Below are positions 37,790 through 47,378 of a stretch of 64,000 bases of DNA, piece after piece. The stretch comes from Natronobacterium haloterrestre (GTDB lineage Archaea; Halobacteriota; Halobacteria; Halobacteriales; Natrialbaceae). A program made the position numbers and the translations under genes. The stretch's first letter is position 1. Each line of letters begins with the position of its first letter. The DNA lies in NCBI RefSeq assembly GCF_900112205.1, contig NZ_FOKW01000001.1, forward strand, positions 776,661-840,660, in the 5' to 3' direction. The notes beneath the pieces were generated by a model, which worked only from the letters and a program-made list of their open reading frames with translations, was not told the origin of the DNA and did not search any database.

Positions 37790-39199
37790 ATGGCAGTCGA
37801 AGCCGACGTGACGTTGCTCTATATCGTCGCCGGGTATCTGGCCGTGATGCTCGGCGTCGGCGTCTGGGCGTACGGACAGACGAACACCGCCGAGGACTTC
37901 ATGGTCGCCGGTCGAAGCCTCGGGACGGCGGTCATCGCCGGCACCTTGCTCGCGACGTGGATGGGCTCCGGGACGGTGACCGGCGGCGCGAACTCGGTCG
38001 CGTACGACAACGGGCTGATTCCGGCCATCCTGTTCGGTACCGCCGCGCTCATCGGTATCGGCATTCTGAAGGCCCTCGCCCCACGGATCCGCGGGTTCGA
38101 CAAGCTGACGATCCCCGAGATGATCGAGGCGGAACTCGGGAACGAGGGACGGATCATCAGCCTGCTCGTGATCGCCTTCGCCTACGTCGGGATCGTCTCC
38201 TACCAGTTCATCGGCCTCGGCTACGTGTTGAACGTCACCACCGGCATCCCGGTCTCGCAGGGGACCCTGATCGGGACCGCCGTCATCATCGCGCTGGCAG
38301 CGATGGGCGGCCTGATGTCCGTCGCCTACACGGACGCGATCAGCGCCTTCCTGATGCTCGTCGGCCTCGTAATCGCGGTTCCGTTCGTCGTCCTCGAGGC
38401 CGGCGGCTGGTCCGAGATCACCGCGAGCGTCCCCGAGACCCACCTCGACGTCCTCGGCGACCTCTCCGCCCTCGAGTTCTTCGCCCTCTGGGCCCCGCCG
38501 CTGCTGTTGATCCTGGCCGACCAGAACATGTACCAGCGTATCATCGCCGGGGAGACCGACGAAGGGACCGACGCGGGACTGGTCGCCTGGTTCGTCGGCG
38601 TCGTCGCGACGATGACGCTCGTCCCCATCATCGCGTTCGCCTCCCGGGCGATGTTCCCCGACCTCGACCCCGGAATGGCCCTGATCGCGACGACGACGGA
38701 GCTGCCAACCTGGGTCGGCGGGATCCTGCTCGCTGCCGCCGCCGCGTTCATCATCACTACTGGGAGTTCCTACCTGCTGTCGGCCTGTACGAACCTCTCA
38801 CAGGACCTCTACAGGGGCCTCATCAACCCGGACGCCTCCGACCAGCAGGTCTTCTGGCTGACCCGCGCGTTCGTGGTGGTCCTCGGGGTCTTCGCGTTCG
38901 TCCTTGGGCAGGAGTTCCCGACGATCCTCGAGGTCCAGATGTACTCCTACACGGCCTACGGTGCGGCGATCACGCCCGCCCTGCTCGCGATCTTCCTGAT
39001 GCGCGAGCGCCTGACCAAACTGGGCGGCCTGGCGGGGATGATCGTCGGCGCGTTACTCGCGATCACGTGGGACACGGTCCTCGCCAGTCCGTACGGGCTG
39101 GATGCGGTGATCGTCGCGGCCCCGGTCGCCGGACTTCTCATCGTCCTTGTTAGCACCCTCACGGACGGCGAATCGGCCCCGAGGCCGAGTCAGGCTTGA
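37790..39199 (+). CDS. Sodium:solute symporter (SSS family), probable amino acid/proline importer
   Basis: A 469-residue protein with about 13 transmembrane helices. SSS hallmarks: MLGVGVWAYGQTNTAEDFMVAGR, then GTLLATWMGSGTVTGGANS and RIRGFDKLTIPEMIEAEL. The C-terminal third carries the typical FAFVLGQEFPTILEVQM segment. It is probably Na+-driven. Proximity to an Xaa-Pro peptidase and the proline-oxidation genes suggests proline as substrate, but this is inferred. Leaderless: TATA at 37758-37765 is about 29 bp before the ATG. Confidence 0.87.
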   Translation: MAVEADVTLLYIVAGYLAVMLGVGVWAYGQTNTAEDFMVAGRSLGTAVIAGTLLATWMGSGTVTGGANSVAYDNGLIPAILFGTAALIGIGILKALAPRIRGFDKLTIPEMIEAELGNEGRIISLLVIAFAYVGIVSYQFIGLGYVLNVTTGIPVSQGTLIGTAVIIALAAMGGLMSVAYTDAISAFLMLVGLVIAVPFVVLEAGGWSEITASVPETHLDVLGDLSALEFFALWAPPLLLILADQNMYQRIIAGETDEGTDAGLVAWFVGVVATMTLVPIIAFASRAMFPDLDPGMALIATTTELPTWVGGILLAAAAAFIITTGSSYLLSACTNLSQDLYRGLINPDASDQQVFWLTRAFVVVLGVFAFVLGQEFPTILEVQMYSYTAYGAAITPALLAIFLMRERLTKLGGLAGMIVGALLAITWDTVLASPYGLDAVIVAAPVAGLLIVLVSTLTDGESAPRPSQA

Positions 39200-39204
39200 G
39201 GATC

Positions 39205-39260
39205 TGAGCGGCCGAGCGGCTGAGCGGCCGAGCGGGTGAGCGGCTGCGCGGCTGAGCGGT
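39205..39260. repeat. Tandem octamer array, 7 x TGAGCGGC-type
   Basis: Seven 8-bp units alternate TGAGCGGC, CGAGCGGC, TGAGCGGC, CGAGCGGG, TGAGCGGC, TGCGCGGC, TGAGCGGT directly after the symporter stop (39197-39199) and before the kinase-like stop. The period does not suit coding. It may affect the convergent transcript ends. Confidence 0.88.
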
Positions 39261-39273
39261 AGCGGCCACCCCC

Positions 39274-40083
39274 TCAGTAGCCACCCAGTTCGGCAGCCTT
39301 CTCCAGTTCGCTGCGCAGTTGCGTCGAATCGAACTCGTGATCCGGCCGCAGTCGGACGAAATCCAGGAACCGGCGGGCCGCGAGCAGTTCCGACGGCCCG
39401 TAGACGCCGGCCGCCGCCTCGACCGCCCGTCGTGCACCGATACGGGGCTCCAGGACGGCGAGCGCACAGGCGAGGTCGTAGGCCGTCGTCTCCGGGACGC
39501 GATCCTCGTGGACGCTCGTGGCGTCGATGAAGTAGAGTTCGCCGTCGGAAATGAGGATGTTCTCCGCGCGCAAGTCGCCGTGGGCGAGTCCGTGGTCGTG
39601 CAGCGTCGTGAGCATGTCGAACAGTTCCCCCGCCCGCTCGGCGACGACCTCGTCGGAAACCGTTCCGAACGACTCGAACTCCGGTAAGTACTCCAGAACG
39701 AGCACGCCAAGCCCGTTGATCTCGAAGGCCTCGATCGGTTGCGGGGCGTTGATGCCGATCTCGCGCATCCGCTGGGTGGCCTCGTACTCGTGTTCGACCA
39801 TTTCCCGCGGTGTATCGAATCGATCGAAGAAGCCGCCGGTTCCGGAAGAGACGGCTCCGAAGTTCCGGCCGGTAGTAAGGAGCGCGTGGACGAGCGCGTT
39901 CTGCCGGGAGACGATCTTGACGAACCACTCGTCGTCGATGACACAGGGGGTCGATAGCCAGTTGTCGGCCTCGAGGAACTCGACGCGAACGGTCTCGCGG
40001 TCGTGTCGGTCCGCCAGCGTGTGGATGACCCGCTCGATGCGGTCCCACTCGACAGTGCCGCGGACGAGCTGGCGGAGATCCAT
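39274..40083 (-). CDS. RIO/Bud32-like protein kinase
   Basis: A 269-residue protein with a kinase-like fold. N-lobe elements include VEFLEADNWLSTPCVIDDEW and WFVKIVSRQNALVHALLT (VKI lysine). The C-lobe carries LHDHGLAHGDLRAENILI (HGDLxxEN catalytic loop) and ELYFIDATSVHEDRVP, where the metal-binding D of DFG appears as DAT. This layout is closest to RIO1/Bud32 and lipopolysaccharide-kinase-like families. The target is unknown. Confidence 0.82.
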   Translation of the reverse strand: MDLRQLVRGTVEWDRIERVIHTLADRHDRETVRVEFLEADNWLSTPCVIDDEWFVKIVSRQNALVHALLTTGRNFGAVSSGTGGFFDRFDTPREMVEHEYEATQRMREIGINAPQPIEAFEINGLGVLVLEYLPEFESFGTVSDEVVAERAGELFDMLTTLHDHGLAHGDLRAENILISDGELYFIDATSVHEDRVPETTAYDLACALAVLEPRIGARRAVEAAAGVYGPSELLAARRFLDFVRLRPDHEFDSTQLRSELEKAAELGGY

Positions 40084-40256
40084 ACGGAAAACAGAGGCCC
40101 CTGGAGGTTAAATGCGTCTCGAACTGTCGACGGCGGGAGATATCTCGCGGCGGATACGAGCGCCGTGGGCCTCCAGGGCTGCCGACCGGAACCGGTCCCG
40201 ACCGCAGGAACGTCAGAGCAGTATTATTTTCAACCGTGCAACGATACTGCTGGTAT

Positions 40257-41417
40257 ATGGATGCTATCGACGATCTCGGAGACGCGATCGACGTTACGCG
40301 GGACCTCCTGTTGCCCGTCCGCGTCGGACTGTGGCTCAAACTCGCGGTCGTCGCGTTCTTCGTCGGCGGAAACACGGGGCTCGGCGGCGGTAGCGGCGTG
40401 CCGTCCGGTGACTTCGAACCGACCGTTCAGGAACCCGGCGTCGACGCTCCCGTCGGAGAACTGCCCGACGACGTGCTCGCGATCGCCGCGATTCTGGTCG
40501 TCGCAGCGATCGTCCTGTGGCTGGTGTTTTCCCTGATCAGTGCGATCATGGAGTTCGTCTTCCTCGAGTCGCTACGCTCCGGGGAGGTCCGGATCCGGCG
40601 GTTCGGCGGGGCGAACCTCGGCCGGGGCCTGCGACTGTTCGGCTTCCGCCTCGTCGCCGGCCTCGTCCTGCTAGTTGTGATCGGCGTGCCGCTGGCGTAC
40701 GTCTTGCTCGGCGCTCCGTCCCCCGAGGCAGTGATCGGCGAACTCCTCGGAATCGTCCTCCTCGGGATCGTCCTGGGGCTCGTCTACACCATCGTGATGC
40801 GCTTTACCTCCGAGTTCGTCGCGCCGGTGATGCTGCTCGAGGAGCGGGGCGTCCTCTCGGCGTGGAGCCGGTTCTGGGGTCCTCTCACGTCGAATCTCGG
40901 CGAGTACGCGGTCTATCTGGTGCTCGTCTGGATTCTCGGGATCGTCGTCAACATCGCCGCGGGCTTTCTGATCCTGTTTGCGGCGATCGTCGTCCTCATC
41001 CCGTTCGGGATCGTGGGGTTCCTGTTGGTCTCGCTTGGCGACGTCGGCGTGTGGCTCGCGGTACCGGTCGTTGTGCTCGCGGTGCTCGCCGTACTGCTGG
41101 TCGTCGCGATCGTCCAGATGCCGATTCGGACGTACTTCCAGTACTATGCGCTGTTGCTGCTCGGCGACACCGATGCGGATCTCGATCTGATCCCGGAACG
41201 TCGTGCCGCGGCCCGCGAGGGTGACCGTGGGGGAACCGGCGGCCCCGGCGCCGTCAGTTCCTCGGACTCCGGTCCCGACGACGGCTCGGACTCGGACACA
41301 CCGGTCGGTCGCTGGGGTCGCGATTCCCGGGACGATGGTTCGGTCGAGGAGACGCCGCTCTGGGATCGGGAAGACGGTGAGGAAAGCGACCGCGATGACG
41401 ACGATCGCGGCTGGTAG
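40257..41417 (+). CDS. DUF7544-like multi-pass membrane protein
   Basis: A 386-residue protein with five or six hydrophobic helices in the first 290 residues: VGLWLKLAVVAFFVGGNTG, AIAAILVVAAIVLWLVF, RLVAGLVLLVVIGVPLAYVLL, YLVLVWILGIVVNIAAGFLI, followed by VFLLV-rich segments. The C-terminal 90 residues are acidic and disordered. AT-rich AGTATTATTTTC (about 40220) is a likely promoter. The fold is not linked to a known reaction; neighbours are a kinase-like gene and an acyl-CoA dehydrogenase. Confidence 0.78.
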   Translation: MDAIDDLGDAIDVTRDLLLPVRVGLWLKLAVVAFFVGGNTGLGGGSGVPSGDFEPTVQEPGVDAPVGELPDDVLAIAAILVVAAIVLWLVFSLISAIMEFVFLESLRSGEVRIRRFGGANLGRGLRLFGFRLVAGLVLLVVIGVPLAYVLLGAPSPEAVIGELLGIVLLGIVLGLVYTIVMRFTSEFVAPVMLLEERGVLSAWSRFWGPLTSNLGEYAVYLVLVWILGIVVNIAAGFLILFAAIVVLIPFGIVGFLLVSLGDVGVWLAVPVVVLAVLAVLLVVAIVQMPIRTYFQYYALLLLGDTDADLDLIPERRAAAREGDRGGTGGPGAVSSSDSGPDDGSDSDTPVGRWGRDSRDDGSVEETPLWDREDGEESDRDDDDRGW

Positions 41418-41581
41418 CCGCGCTTTCCCGCCGCGGTAGCGACTCGAGGTTCTTCGCAGGACGCGATTCGACGACCGGTTCTCCACGGGAAAATCGCTCG
41501 AGGGAACCCCCTCGACCTGTGAACACAGCCCACGTCGAATGTTGTCGGTGCGTTTATTTCTCGGCCCGGCAAGTATTGCGT

Positions 41582-42769
41582 ATGGACTTCGAGCTGTCCG
41601 ACGAGCATCGGATGATCCAGGAGACCGTCCGAGACTTCTGCGAAACCGAAATCGAGCCGATCGCCCAGGAGATCGAGGAAGAACACCGGTTCCCGGCGGA
41701 AATCTTCGATCAACTTGCCGACCTGGACATGATGGGCGTCCCCATCTCCGAGGAGTACGGCGGCCTCGGCGGCGACACCCTCATGTACTCGCTGGTCGCC
41801 GAGGAGATCGGGCGCGTTTCGGGTTCGGTCGGGCTCTCCTACGTCGCACACATCTCGCTTGCCTCGAAGCCGATCGAACTCTTCGGCACCGAAGAGCAAA
41901 AGGAGCGATGGCTCCGGCCGCTGGCCGAGGGCGAACACATGGGCGGCTGGGCGCTGACGGAACCCGGCAGCGGTTCCGACGCCTCCGACATGGATACCAC
42001 CGCCGAGAAACGGGAGGCAAGCGATTCGGAACAGGGCGGCGTAGCCGCGGAGAAAGACGGCGACGAGTGGGTCCTCAACGGCACCAAGCAGTTCATCACG
42101 AACGCCAGCGAGGCGGGCTCGGTGCTCGTCAAGGCCGTCACCGACCCCGACGCCGGCTACGGCGGCATCTCGACGTTCATCGTCGATCCACGCGAGGACG
42201 ACGGCTTCGAGGTGACGACGGTCTGGGACAAGATGGGGCTGAACGCCTCCCCCACCTGCGAAATCCAACTCGAGAACGTCCGCTTGCCCGAAGACCGTCT
42301 CCTCGGGGAGGAAGGGGACGGCTGGGAGCAGACGAAAAAGACCCTCGACGGCGGCCGGATCTCGATCGCCGCCCTCTCGACCGGACTCGCCCAGGGTGCA
42401 TACGATCACGCCAAAGAGTACAGCCAGGAACGCGAGCAGTTCGGCCAGCCCATTTCGGAGTTCGACGCTATCCGGGACAAACTCGTCGACATGCATCGCA
42501 AGATCGAGCGCGCCCGACTGCTGACCCACCAGGCCGCCACGACGTACGACCAGGGCGAACCCGTCACGCGGGAGTCCGCGCTGGCGAAACTCGACGCGAG
42601 CGAAGCGGCCCGCGAGGTCGCGGAGGACGCGGTCCAGGTACTCGGCGGCTACGGCTACACGACGGACTTCGCGCCCCAGCGGTTCTACCGCGACGCCAAA
42701 CTCATGGAGATCGGCGAAGGGACGAGCGAGATCCAGCACCTCGTGATCGGGCGGGAACTGGGACTGTAA
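41582..42769 (+). CDS. Acyl-CoA dehydrogenase
   Basis: A 395-residue flavoprotein. Signature elements: GGWALTEPGSGSDASDMDTT, VLNGTKQFITNASEAGSVLV and the C-terminal FGQPISEFDAIRDKLVDMHR with QVLGGYGYTTDFAPQRFYRD, ending in GEGTSEIQHLVIGRELGL. The YGYTxxFAxxRFYRDAK region and QVLGGYGY are typical of short- and medium-chain members. It catalyses alpha,beta-dehydrogenation of an acyl-CoA. The start at 41582 (MDFELSDEHRM) matches the family; an upstream ATG (41519) is not expected. Confidence 0.92.
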   Translation: MDFELSDEHRMIQETVRDFCETEIEPIAQEIEEEHRFPAEIFDQLADLDMMGVPISEEYGGLGGDTLMYSLVAEEIGRVSGSVGLSYVAHISLASKPIELFGTEEQKERWLRPLAEGEHMGGWALTEPGSGSDASDMDTTAEKREASDSEQGGVAAEKDGDEWVLNGTKQFITNASEAGSVLVKAVTDPDAGYGGISTFIVDPREDDGFEVTTVWDKMGLNASPTCEIQLENVRLPEDRLLGEEGDGWEQTKKTLDGGRISIAALSTGLAQGAYDHAKEYSQEREQFGQPISEFDAIRDKLVDMHRKIERARLLTHQAATTYDQGEPVTRESALAKLDASEAAREVAEDAVQVLGGYGYTTDFAPQRFYRDAKLMEIGEGTSEIQHLVIGRELGL

Positions 42770-42844
42770 TCCCGCGCGATCCTCGAGTCGGCTCCCACAT
42801 CGCCTACGCAACCGTTCCACCCCCATCGACTCCAGGCACTCCCC

Positions 42845-43063
42845 GTGTTCACACTCGCCGTCGGCACCCTGCTCGTCGCGCTCGGCCTCGCCGGGGTCCG
42901 CTACGCCCCGGCCATCGTCGAGACCCAGCGCCGACAGGGAATGACTCCGATCGAGGACTCGAGCATCGAAACCAGCGACCGCGTCGCGGTGACGAAGGGG
43001 GCTGGCGTCGTGGTGGCGGTCGTCGGGTTCGTTCTCGTCGCCTACGGCGTGGGAATCGTGTGA
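42845..43063 (+). CDS. Small two-helix membrane protein
   Basis: A 72-residue protein starting with GTG at 42845: MFTLAVGTLLVALGLAGVRY, a polar loop with PAIVETQRRQGMTPIEDSS, then VVVAVVGFVLVAYGVGIV. Codon bias is normal for the neighbourhood. It ends 4 bp before the convergent lipoprotein gene. Function unknown. Confidence 0.62.
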   Translation: MFTLAVGTLLVALGLAGVRYAPAIVETQRRQGMTPIEDSSIETSDRVAVTKGAGVVVAVVGFVLVAYGVGIV

Positions 43064-43067
43064 GGCG

Positions 43068-43955
43068 TTACGACGGACGAGAGAAAGTGAGGTCGATGCC
43101 GTCGTCTTCGTCATCCTCCGCATCTCCGTCGCCATCGCTGTCCTCGCCGTCGCTTCCGTCGGCTTCCGATCCGCCGGTCTGATCGTCTTCTCCGCCCCCG
43201 CTATCGGTGTCTTCCGTTCCGTCGCTCCCGTCGCCGTCGCTATCCTCTTCCCCCTCCCCTTCCCCTTCCGCTTCCTCCGCGCTCTCGCTTCCGTCGCCGG
43301 TTTCGTCATCGGGGTCGATCTCCTCGACGACGTTCTCCGCGAGCGTGCGGACGTGTTCTTCCTCTCGAGAGCGGAGTTCCCGGGGATAGACCCCGATCGT
43401 CACGATCAGATCGTCGTCGGTCCGGACGGCCTCGGTGATGTGGAGGTCGACCTCGAGGTCGGTGCCCTCGAACTCGGCGTCCGCGGTGAATCGAGAGGCA
43501 GTCGTCGACTGTCCCAGGACCGTCACCGACTCCTCGCTCTCGAACGTGATGTCACTGATGTCGTCGTAGTTGCTCTCGAGCAGGTCCACGAGTTCGGCCG
43601 CGGACATCTCCTCGACGGGGTTGAACTGCCGACCCGCCAGGCTGATCTGTGGCGTCGACAGCACGGTGAAGACGGCGGCCCGCTGGTCGACCAGCGGGCC
43701 GACCTCGACCGCTTTCTCGAGTTCGGTCAGGTAGTTGTGGACCGTCACCGTCTCAGAGACGGCGTCGGGCCCGACTTCTTCCTCGACGACGAGCCGTTCG
43801 ACGCCCGTCCGTTCGTATCCCGTTTCCGCGCGGGTATCGGCCGCGACACCAGCGGGCGAGGACGCGTGCTCGTCCATCCCGATCGCCGCGAGACAACCGG
43901 AGAGCGCCGCGAGACAGCCGATTCCAGCGCCTTTGATGAGGGTTCGTCGTTGCAT
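43068..43955 (-). CDS. DUF6517-like Tat lipoprotein
   Basis: A 295-residue protein with a twin-arginine signal and lipobox: MQRRTLIKGAGIGCLAALSG then C. Residues about 50-200 form a single globular domain (VERLVVEEEVGPDAVSETVT..., IDVGVYPRELRSREEEHVRT). The last 90 residues are an Asp/Glu/Gly/Ser-rich, low-complexity tail, ending IDLTFSRPS. It is probably anchored on the outer face of the membrane. The ATG at 43955 is preferred; the upstream codon is GTG. Function unknown. Confidence 0.77.
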   Translation of the reverse strand: MQRRTLIKGAGIGCLAALSGCLAAIGMDEHASSPAGVAADTRAETGYERTGVERLVVEEEVGPDAVSETVTVHNYLTELEKAVEVGPLVDQRAAVFTVLSTPQISLAGRQFNPVEEMSAAELVDLLESNYDDISDITFESEESVTVLGQSTTASRFTADAEFEGTDLEVDLHITEAVRTDDDLIVTIGVYPRELRSREEEHVRTLAENVVEEIDPDDETGDGSESAEEAEGEGEGEEDSDGDGSDGTEDTDSGGGEDDQTGGSEADGSDGEDSDGDGDAEDDEDDGIDLTFSRPS

Positions 43956-44046
43956 CACGGGGGAATCTAATTTCGGTTGCCAAGTGTTTATTCATCTCAG
44001 GACGGTCCGGCACGCCGACGGAACGGGCTCGCGATCCGCCCGCGGA

Positions 44047-44523
44047 TCAGGCGCTCGAGTCCGACGGGTCGGAACGAGCGCCCCTGCGTCGCCGGTGGGC
44101 GAGCGTGAGCCGAAGGAGGAGGAGGTACCCGATCCCCGCGAGCGCGACCGCGACGAGCAGGTTGCCGACGATCAGTTGCCGGACGGCCGTGCGGGCTGTC
44201 TCGGACGAGATGTCACTCGAGAGGAGGGGTGCCGTCCCGAGTACGGTCCCCCCGACCTGGTAGCTCGCGACGTAGACGACGGGTTTGACGAACGGGTTGA
44301 GGACGGCGACTGACGCGAAGATGGCGGGCTTGCTGATCCACGGCCAGAGGGAGACGAACACGAAGAACAGCCCGACGCCGATCCCGCCGGTCGGCAACGC
44401 CGTAACGAAGACGCCGATCGAGAAACTCGCCGCGACCTGACGCGGCGTGTGCTCGGTCCGGAACGCCTGCGTCAGCATCCTGCGTGCCCGATCGCGGTAC
44501 GTCTCGAGCCGGTCCCCTAGCAT
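44047..44523 (-). CDS. DUF2062 domain membrane protein
   Basis: A 158-residue protein with an N-terminal amphipathic segment (LGDRLETYRDRARRMLTQAF) and three hydrophobic helices: SFSIGVFVTALPTGGIGVGL with FVFVSLWPWISKPAIFAS, a middle VYVASYQVGGTVLGTAPLL, and QLIVGNLLVAVALAGIGYLL. The FSIGVF...P.GG motif is the DUF2062 core, related to glycosyltransferase-associated membrane domains. No enzyme function can be assigned. Confidence 0.82.
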   Translation of the reverse strand: MLGDRLETYRDRARRMLTQAFRTEHTPRQVAASFSIGVFVTALPTGGIGVGLFFVFVSLWPWISKPAIFASVAVLNPFVKPVVYVASYQVGGTVLGTAPLLSSDISSETARTAVRQLIVGNLLVAVALAGIGYLLLLRLTLAHRRRRGARSDPSDSSA

Positions 44524-44611
44524 TCGGACTCTGTCCGTCGGTCCGTAGCGAGCGGCAAAAAGCTACCGAGACCGTGTCACAGGTATCACTCACGCGTCAG
44601 ATCGTCTCCGG

Positions 44612-45868
44612 TCAGGGGAACGAGCCCGCTTCCTCGTAGGCGTCGGCGACCCGCTGGATCGCCACCACGTACGCCGCGGTCCGGGGGTTATCGAGGTCGT
44701 GGGCCTCGATCGTCTCGACGAGCGAGTCGAACGCCGCGACGATGTGTTCCTCGAGTTCCGTGTTGACCTTCTCCTCGGACCAGTAGAACCGCTGGCGGTT
44801 CTGGACCCACTCGAAGTACGAGACCGTGACGCCGCCCGCGTTCGCCAGGATGTCGGGGACGACGAAGACGTCCTCGTCCTCGAGCACCCGGTCGGCCTCG
44901 GGCGTCAGCGGACCGTTCGCGGCCTCGGAGATGACGTCCGCCTCGACCTCGCGAGCGAGGTCGCCGTCGATCGCGTTCTCGAGCGCGGCGGGGATCAGGA
45001 GGTCGACGTCCAGCGTGAGCAGGTCCTCGTTGGTGATCTCCTCCTCGCTCTCCAGGAAGCCGACGACGCTGCCGGTTTCGTTTTTGTGCTGTTTCGCCGC
45101 GGCCGGGTCGAAGCCGTCGGGGTTGTAGATCCCGCCGCTGGAGTCGCTGGCCGCGACGACGGTCGCACCCATCTCGTCGATCAGTTTCGCCGCGATCCAG
45201 CCGGCGTTCCCGTACCCCTGGACGGCGACGGTCGCGCCCTCGAGGTCCTTGTCGAGGTAGTCGAAAGCCTCGCGGGCCGCGATCACGGTCGAGCGACCGG
45301 TCGCCTCGACCCGGCCCTCGCTGCCGCCGCTGGCGATGTTCTTGCCCGTGATGACGCCCGGCTCGGTGGTGTTTTCCAGCGTCTCGTAGGTGTCTTTGAT
45401 CCAGTTCATCTCCCGCTGGCCCGTGTTCACGTCGGGCGCGGGGATGTCTCGATCCTCCCCGATCAGCGGTCGCAGTTCCGTCGCGAACGCGCGGGTGAGC
45501 CGCTCGAGTTCGCTTTCGGAGTACTCGCTCGGATCGACGACGATACCGCCTTTCCCGCCGCCGTAGGGGATATCGACCACCGCACACTTGTATACCATCC
45601 AGCCGGACAGTGCCTTCACTTCGTCGCGGCTGACTGCCGGGTGGTACCGGATGCCGCCCTTGTAGGGGCCGCGGTCGCCGTTGAACTGCGAGCGGAAGGC
45701 CTTGAACCGCTCGAGTTCACCGTCGTCGCGCTCGATCGTCAAGTTCGTTTCGAGGACCCGTTCCGGGTGTTTGAGCCGTTCGATCACGTCGTCGCCGATC
45801 TCGAGGTGATCCGCGGCCTCGTCGATCTGGGACTGTAACGTCTCGAACGGATTTGCTTGTTCGCTCAT
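44612..45868 (-). CDS. gdhB: Glu/Leu/Phe/Val dehydrogenase (glutamate dehydrogenase-type)
   Basis: A 418-residue protein. The N-domain contains [20 protein letters not shown] (substrate-binding Lys region) and [20 protein letters not shown] with the catalytic Lys, followed by [17 protein letters not shown]. The Rossmann part has [20 protein letters not shown] (GxGxxA). The enzyme interconverts glutamate and 2-oxoglutarate. A second copy lies at 49413-50690 on the same strand, the origin between. TATA TACTTATTT (minus, about 45892-45900) is 24-32 bp before the ATG. The symbol is used loosely. Confidence 0.9.
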   Translation of the reverse strand: MSEQANPFETLQSQIDEAADHLEIGDDVIERLKHPERVLETNLTIERDDGELERFKAFRSQFNGDRGPYKGGIRYHPAVSRDEVKALSGWMVYKCAVVDIPYGGGKGGIVVDPSEYSESELERLTRAFATELRPLIGEDRDIPAPDVNTGQREMNWIKDTYETLENTTEPGVITGKNIASGGSEGRVEATGRSTVIAAREAFDYLDKDLEGATVAVQGYGNAGWIAAKLIDEMGATVVAASDSSGGIYNPDGFDPAAAKQHKNETGSVVGFLESEEEITNEDLLTLDVDLLIPAALENAIDGDLAREVEADVISEAANGPLTPEADRVLEDEDVFVVPDILANAGGVTVSYFEWVQNRQRFYWSEEKVNTELEEHIVAAFDSLVETIEAHDLDNPRTAAYVVAIQRVADAYEEAGSFP

Positions 45869-46029
45869 TGCCCTCCCTTTCCAAGGTTATCGAAATAAGT
45901 ATGACGAATGCTGGTTATAGTGCATAATATACAATATAAGGTATTTTGATCGGTTAATATAGTGAACGGACGGCAAGCGTTCGTGTACGGAGGAGTCTGC
46001 TGGATCGGGCAGGACGGGCTGCGATACCG

Positions 46030-46884
46030 CTACCGCTCCGCTGCCTCGGCTCGGGCGACGATCCGTTCCGCCTGGGCGATCAACGGCGCGTCGATCATCT
46101 CCCCATCGACTTCGAAGACCCCTCGCCCCTCCGCATCGGCCTCGCGTTTGGCCTCGAGGACGCGTTCGGCCCACTCGAGGTCGGATTCGTCGGGCGTGAA
46201 CGCCTCGTTGATCGGGTCGACCTGCACGGGGTGGATCGCGAGTTTGCCGTCGTAACCGAGCCGAACCGACCGGCGAGCGTCCTCCCGGAGTCGTTGTTCG
46301 TCCTGGAAGTCGGTGACCAGCGTGTCGATCGCCGTACAGTCGTGGGCAGCGGCTGCGAGGACGACCCGCTGGCGCGCGCAACTCAGTTCCGAGCGATCCT
46401 CCGAGACCGTCGCCCCGACGTCCGCCGAGAGGTCCTCCGCGCCGAACGCCACCGCGTCGGTGGCAGGGTGAGCCGCGATTTCCGACGCCGTAAGGACGCC
46501 GGCCGCGCTCTCTATCAGCGCGAGAACGGGCAGCGAAACACCATGGCCCTCGAGGACCGACTCGAGCCGATCGACGTCCTCGGCCGAGTCGGCCTTCGGG
46601 AGCATCACACTGTCTATCGTGAGCTCCGTGCCGTCCGCGAACAGCGCCTCGAGGTCGTCCTCGATCGCGTCGAGTGTTGCGTTGACCCGGACGCAGACCT
46701 CGCAGTCGGGGTCGAACTCGGGATCGGCGAGGACGTCGCGGACGGCCTCACGGGCCTCGTCCTTCCGGGCGGGGGCGACGGCGTCCTCGAGGTCGAAGAC
46801 GATCACGTCGGCCCCCGCGCCGGGAGCCTTCCGGAGCATTTCTGGACGATCACCGGGCGTGAACAGTACGCTTCTGCGGACCAT
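46030..46884 (-). CDS. CoA ester lyase (CitE/malyl-CoA lyase-like)
   Basis: A 284-residue TIM-barrel protein of the HpcH/HpaI-CitE superfamily: SVLFTPGDRPEMLRKAPGAG, ADVIVFDLEDAVAPARKDEA (catalytic Asp/Glu region), VCVRVNATLDAIEDDLEALF, then IESAAGVLTASEIA and VAFGAEDLSADVGA. The acidic metal-binding pair is visible. In haloarchaea such proteins act as malyl-CoA or beta-methylmalyl-CoA lyases/thioesterases in the methylaspartate cycle; which one applies here is not settled. TATA TTCTATATTC lies about 21-30 bp upstream. Confidence 0.82.
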   Translation of the reverse strand: MVRRSVLFTPGDRPEMLRKAPGAGADVIVFDLEDAVAPARKDEAREAVRDVLADPEFDPDCEVCVRVNATLDAIEDDLEALFADGTELTIDSVMLPKADSAEDVDRLESVLEGHGVSLPVLALIESAAGVLTASEIAAHPATDAVAFGAEDLSADVGATVSEDRSELSCARQRVVLAAAAHDCTAIDTLVTDFQDEQRLREDARRSVRLGYDGKLAIHPVQVDPINEAFTPDESDLEWAERVLEAKREADAEGRGVFEVDGEMIDAPLIAQAERIVARAEAAER

Positions 46885-47076
46885 ACGTCGTATCGACGGG
46901 CCACGAATATAGAAATGGCCGTCAGCGACCGGAACCGGGGGATACGAGACCCGAATGTTCGGCGGTCGTTACTTCGTGTGGATGGTAACTCACGGTATTC
47001 CCTCGAACGTGGTCTCCTCCGATATCCCCTCGACCGTGCCTCGAGATGCAAGGGACGAAACGCACGGGGTGAGGGG

Positions 47077-47102
47077 CACCCCTCGTTCAGAGTGAAAACC
47101 GG
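47077..47102 (-). repeat. ORB-like origin box A
   Basis: On the minus strand it reads CCGGTTTTCACTCTGAACG followed by AGGGGTG, with the G-string at the end. It is inverted relative to box B and lies about 300 bp left of the AT-rich stretch. Confidence 0.8.
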
Positions 47103-47180
47103 ACCGACGGGGAAGGATCTTCGGCCGACTATTACGACTGCGTTCGATTCGCCGGAGAGCGCCGGCGACGAACCGGTTTC

Positions 47181-47203
47181 GTTTTCACTCTGAATAGGGG
47201 GTG
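47181..47203 (+). repeat. ORB-like origin box B
   Basis: GTTTTCACTCTGAATA then GGGGGTG on the plus strand, one variant in the middle. It forms an inverted pair with box A, with a 78-bp spacer. Confidence 0.75.
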
Positions 47204-47248
47204 TGTGGCGTGGTCTAGCAAAGAAGGCGGATCGCGGCTGCCGTCTCC

Positions 47249-47273
47249 CACCCCTCGTTCAGAGTGAAAACGG
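47249..47273 (-). repeat. ORB-like origin box C
   Basis: Minus-strand CCGTTTTCACTCTGAACG followed by AGGGGTG, a near perfect match to boxes A and D. It is the nearest box on the left of the AT-rich stretch (105 bp away), G-string pointing outwards. Confidence 0.8.
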
Positions 47274-47378
47274 TCTCGAGAGGGGATCGGCCTCTCGGGA
47301 CGGACTCGATGGGAGACGCGAGAGACCTGAAGAGATGCTGTGGTTCCGTTGGAGAGGAGTCGTCATCGACTCACTCAC

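Noticed and set aside
42685..43182. Frames on both strands after the acyl-CoA dehydrogenase
   Set aside because: They overlap the dehydrogenase end and a better-supported small membrane protein frame.
46231..47193. Long frame over the CitE-like gene and origin boxes
   Set aside because: It is antisense to the well-supported CitE-like gene and runs through origin boxes; no family resemblance.
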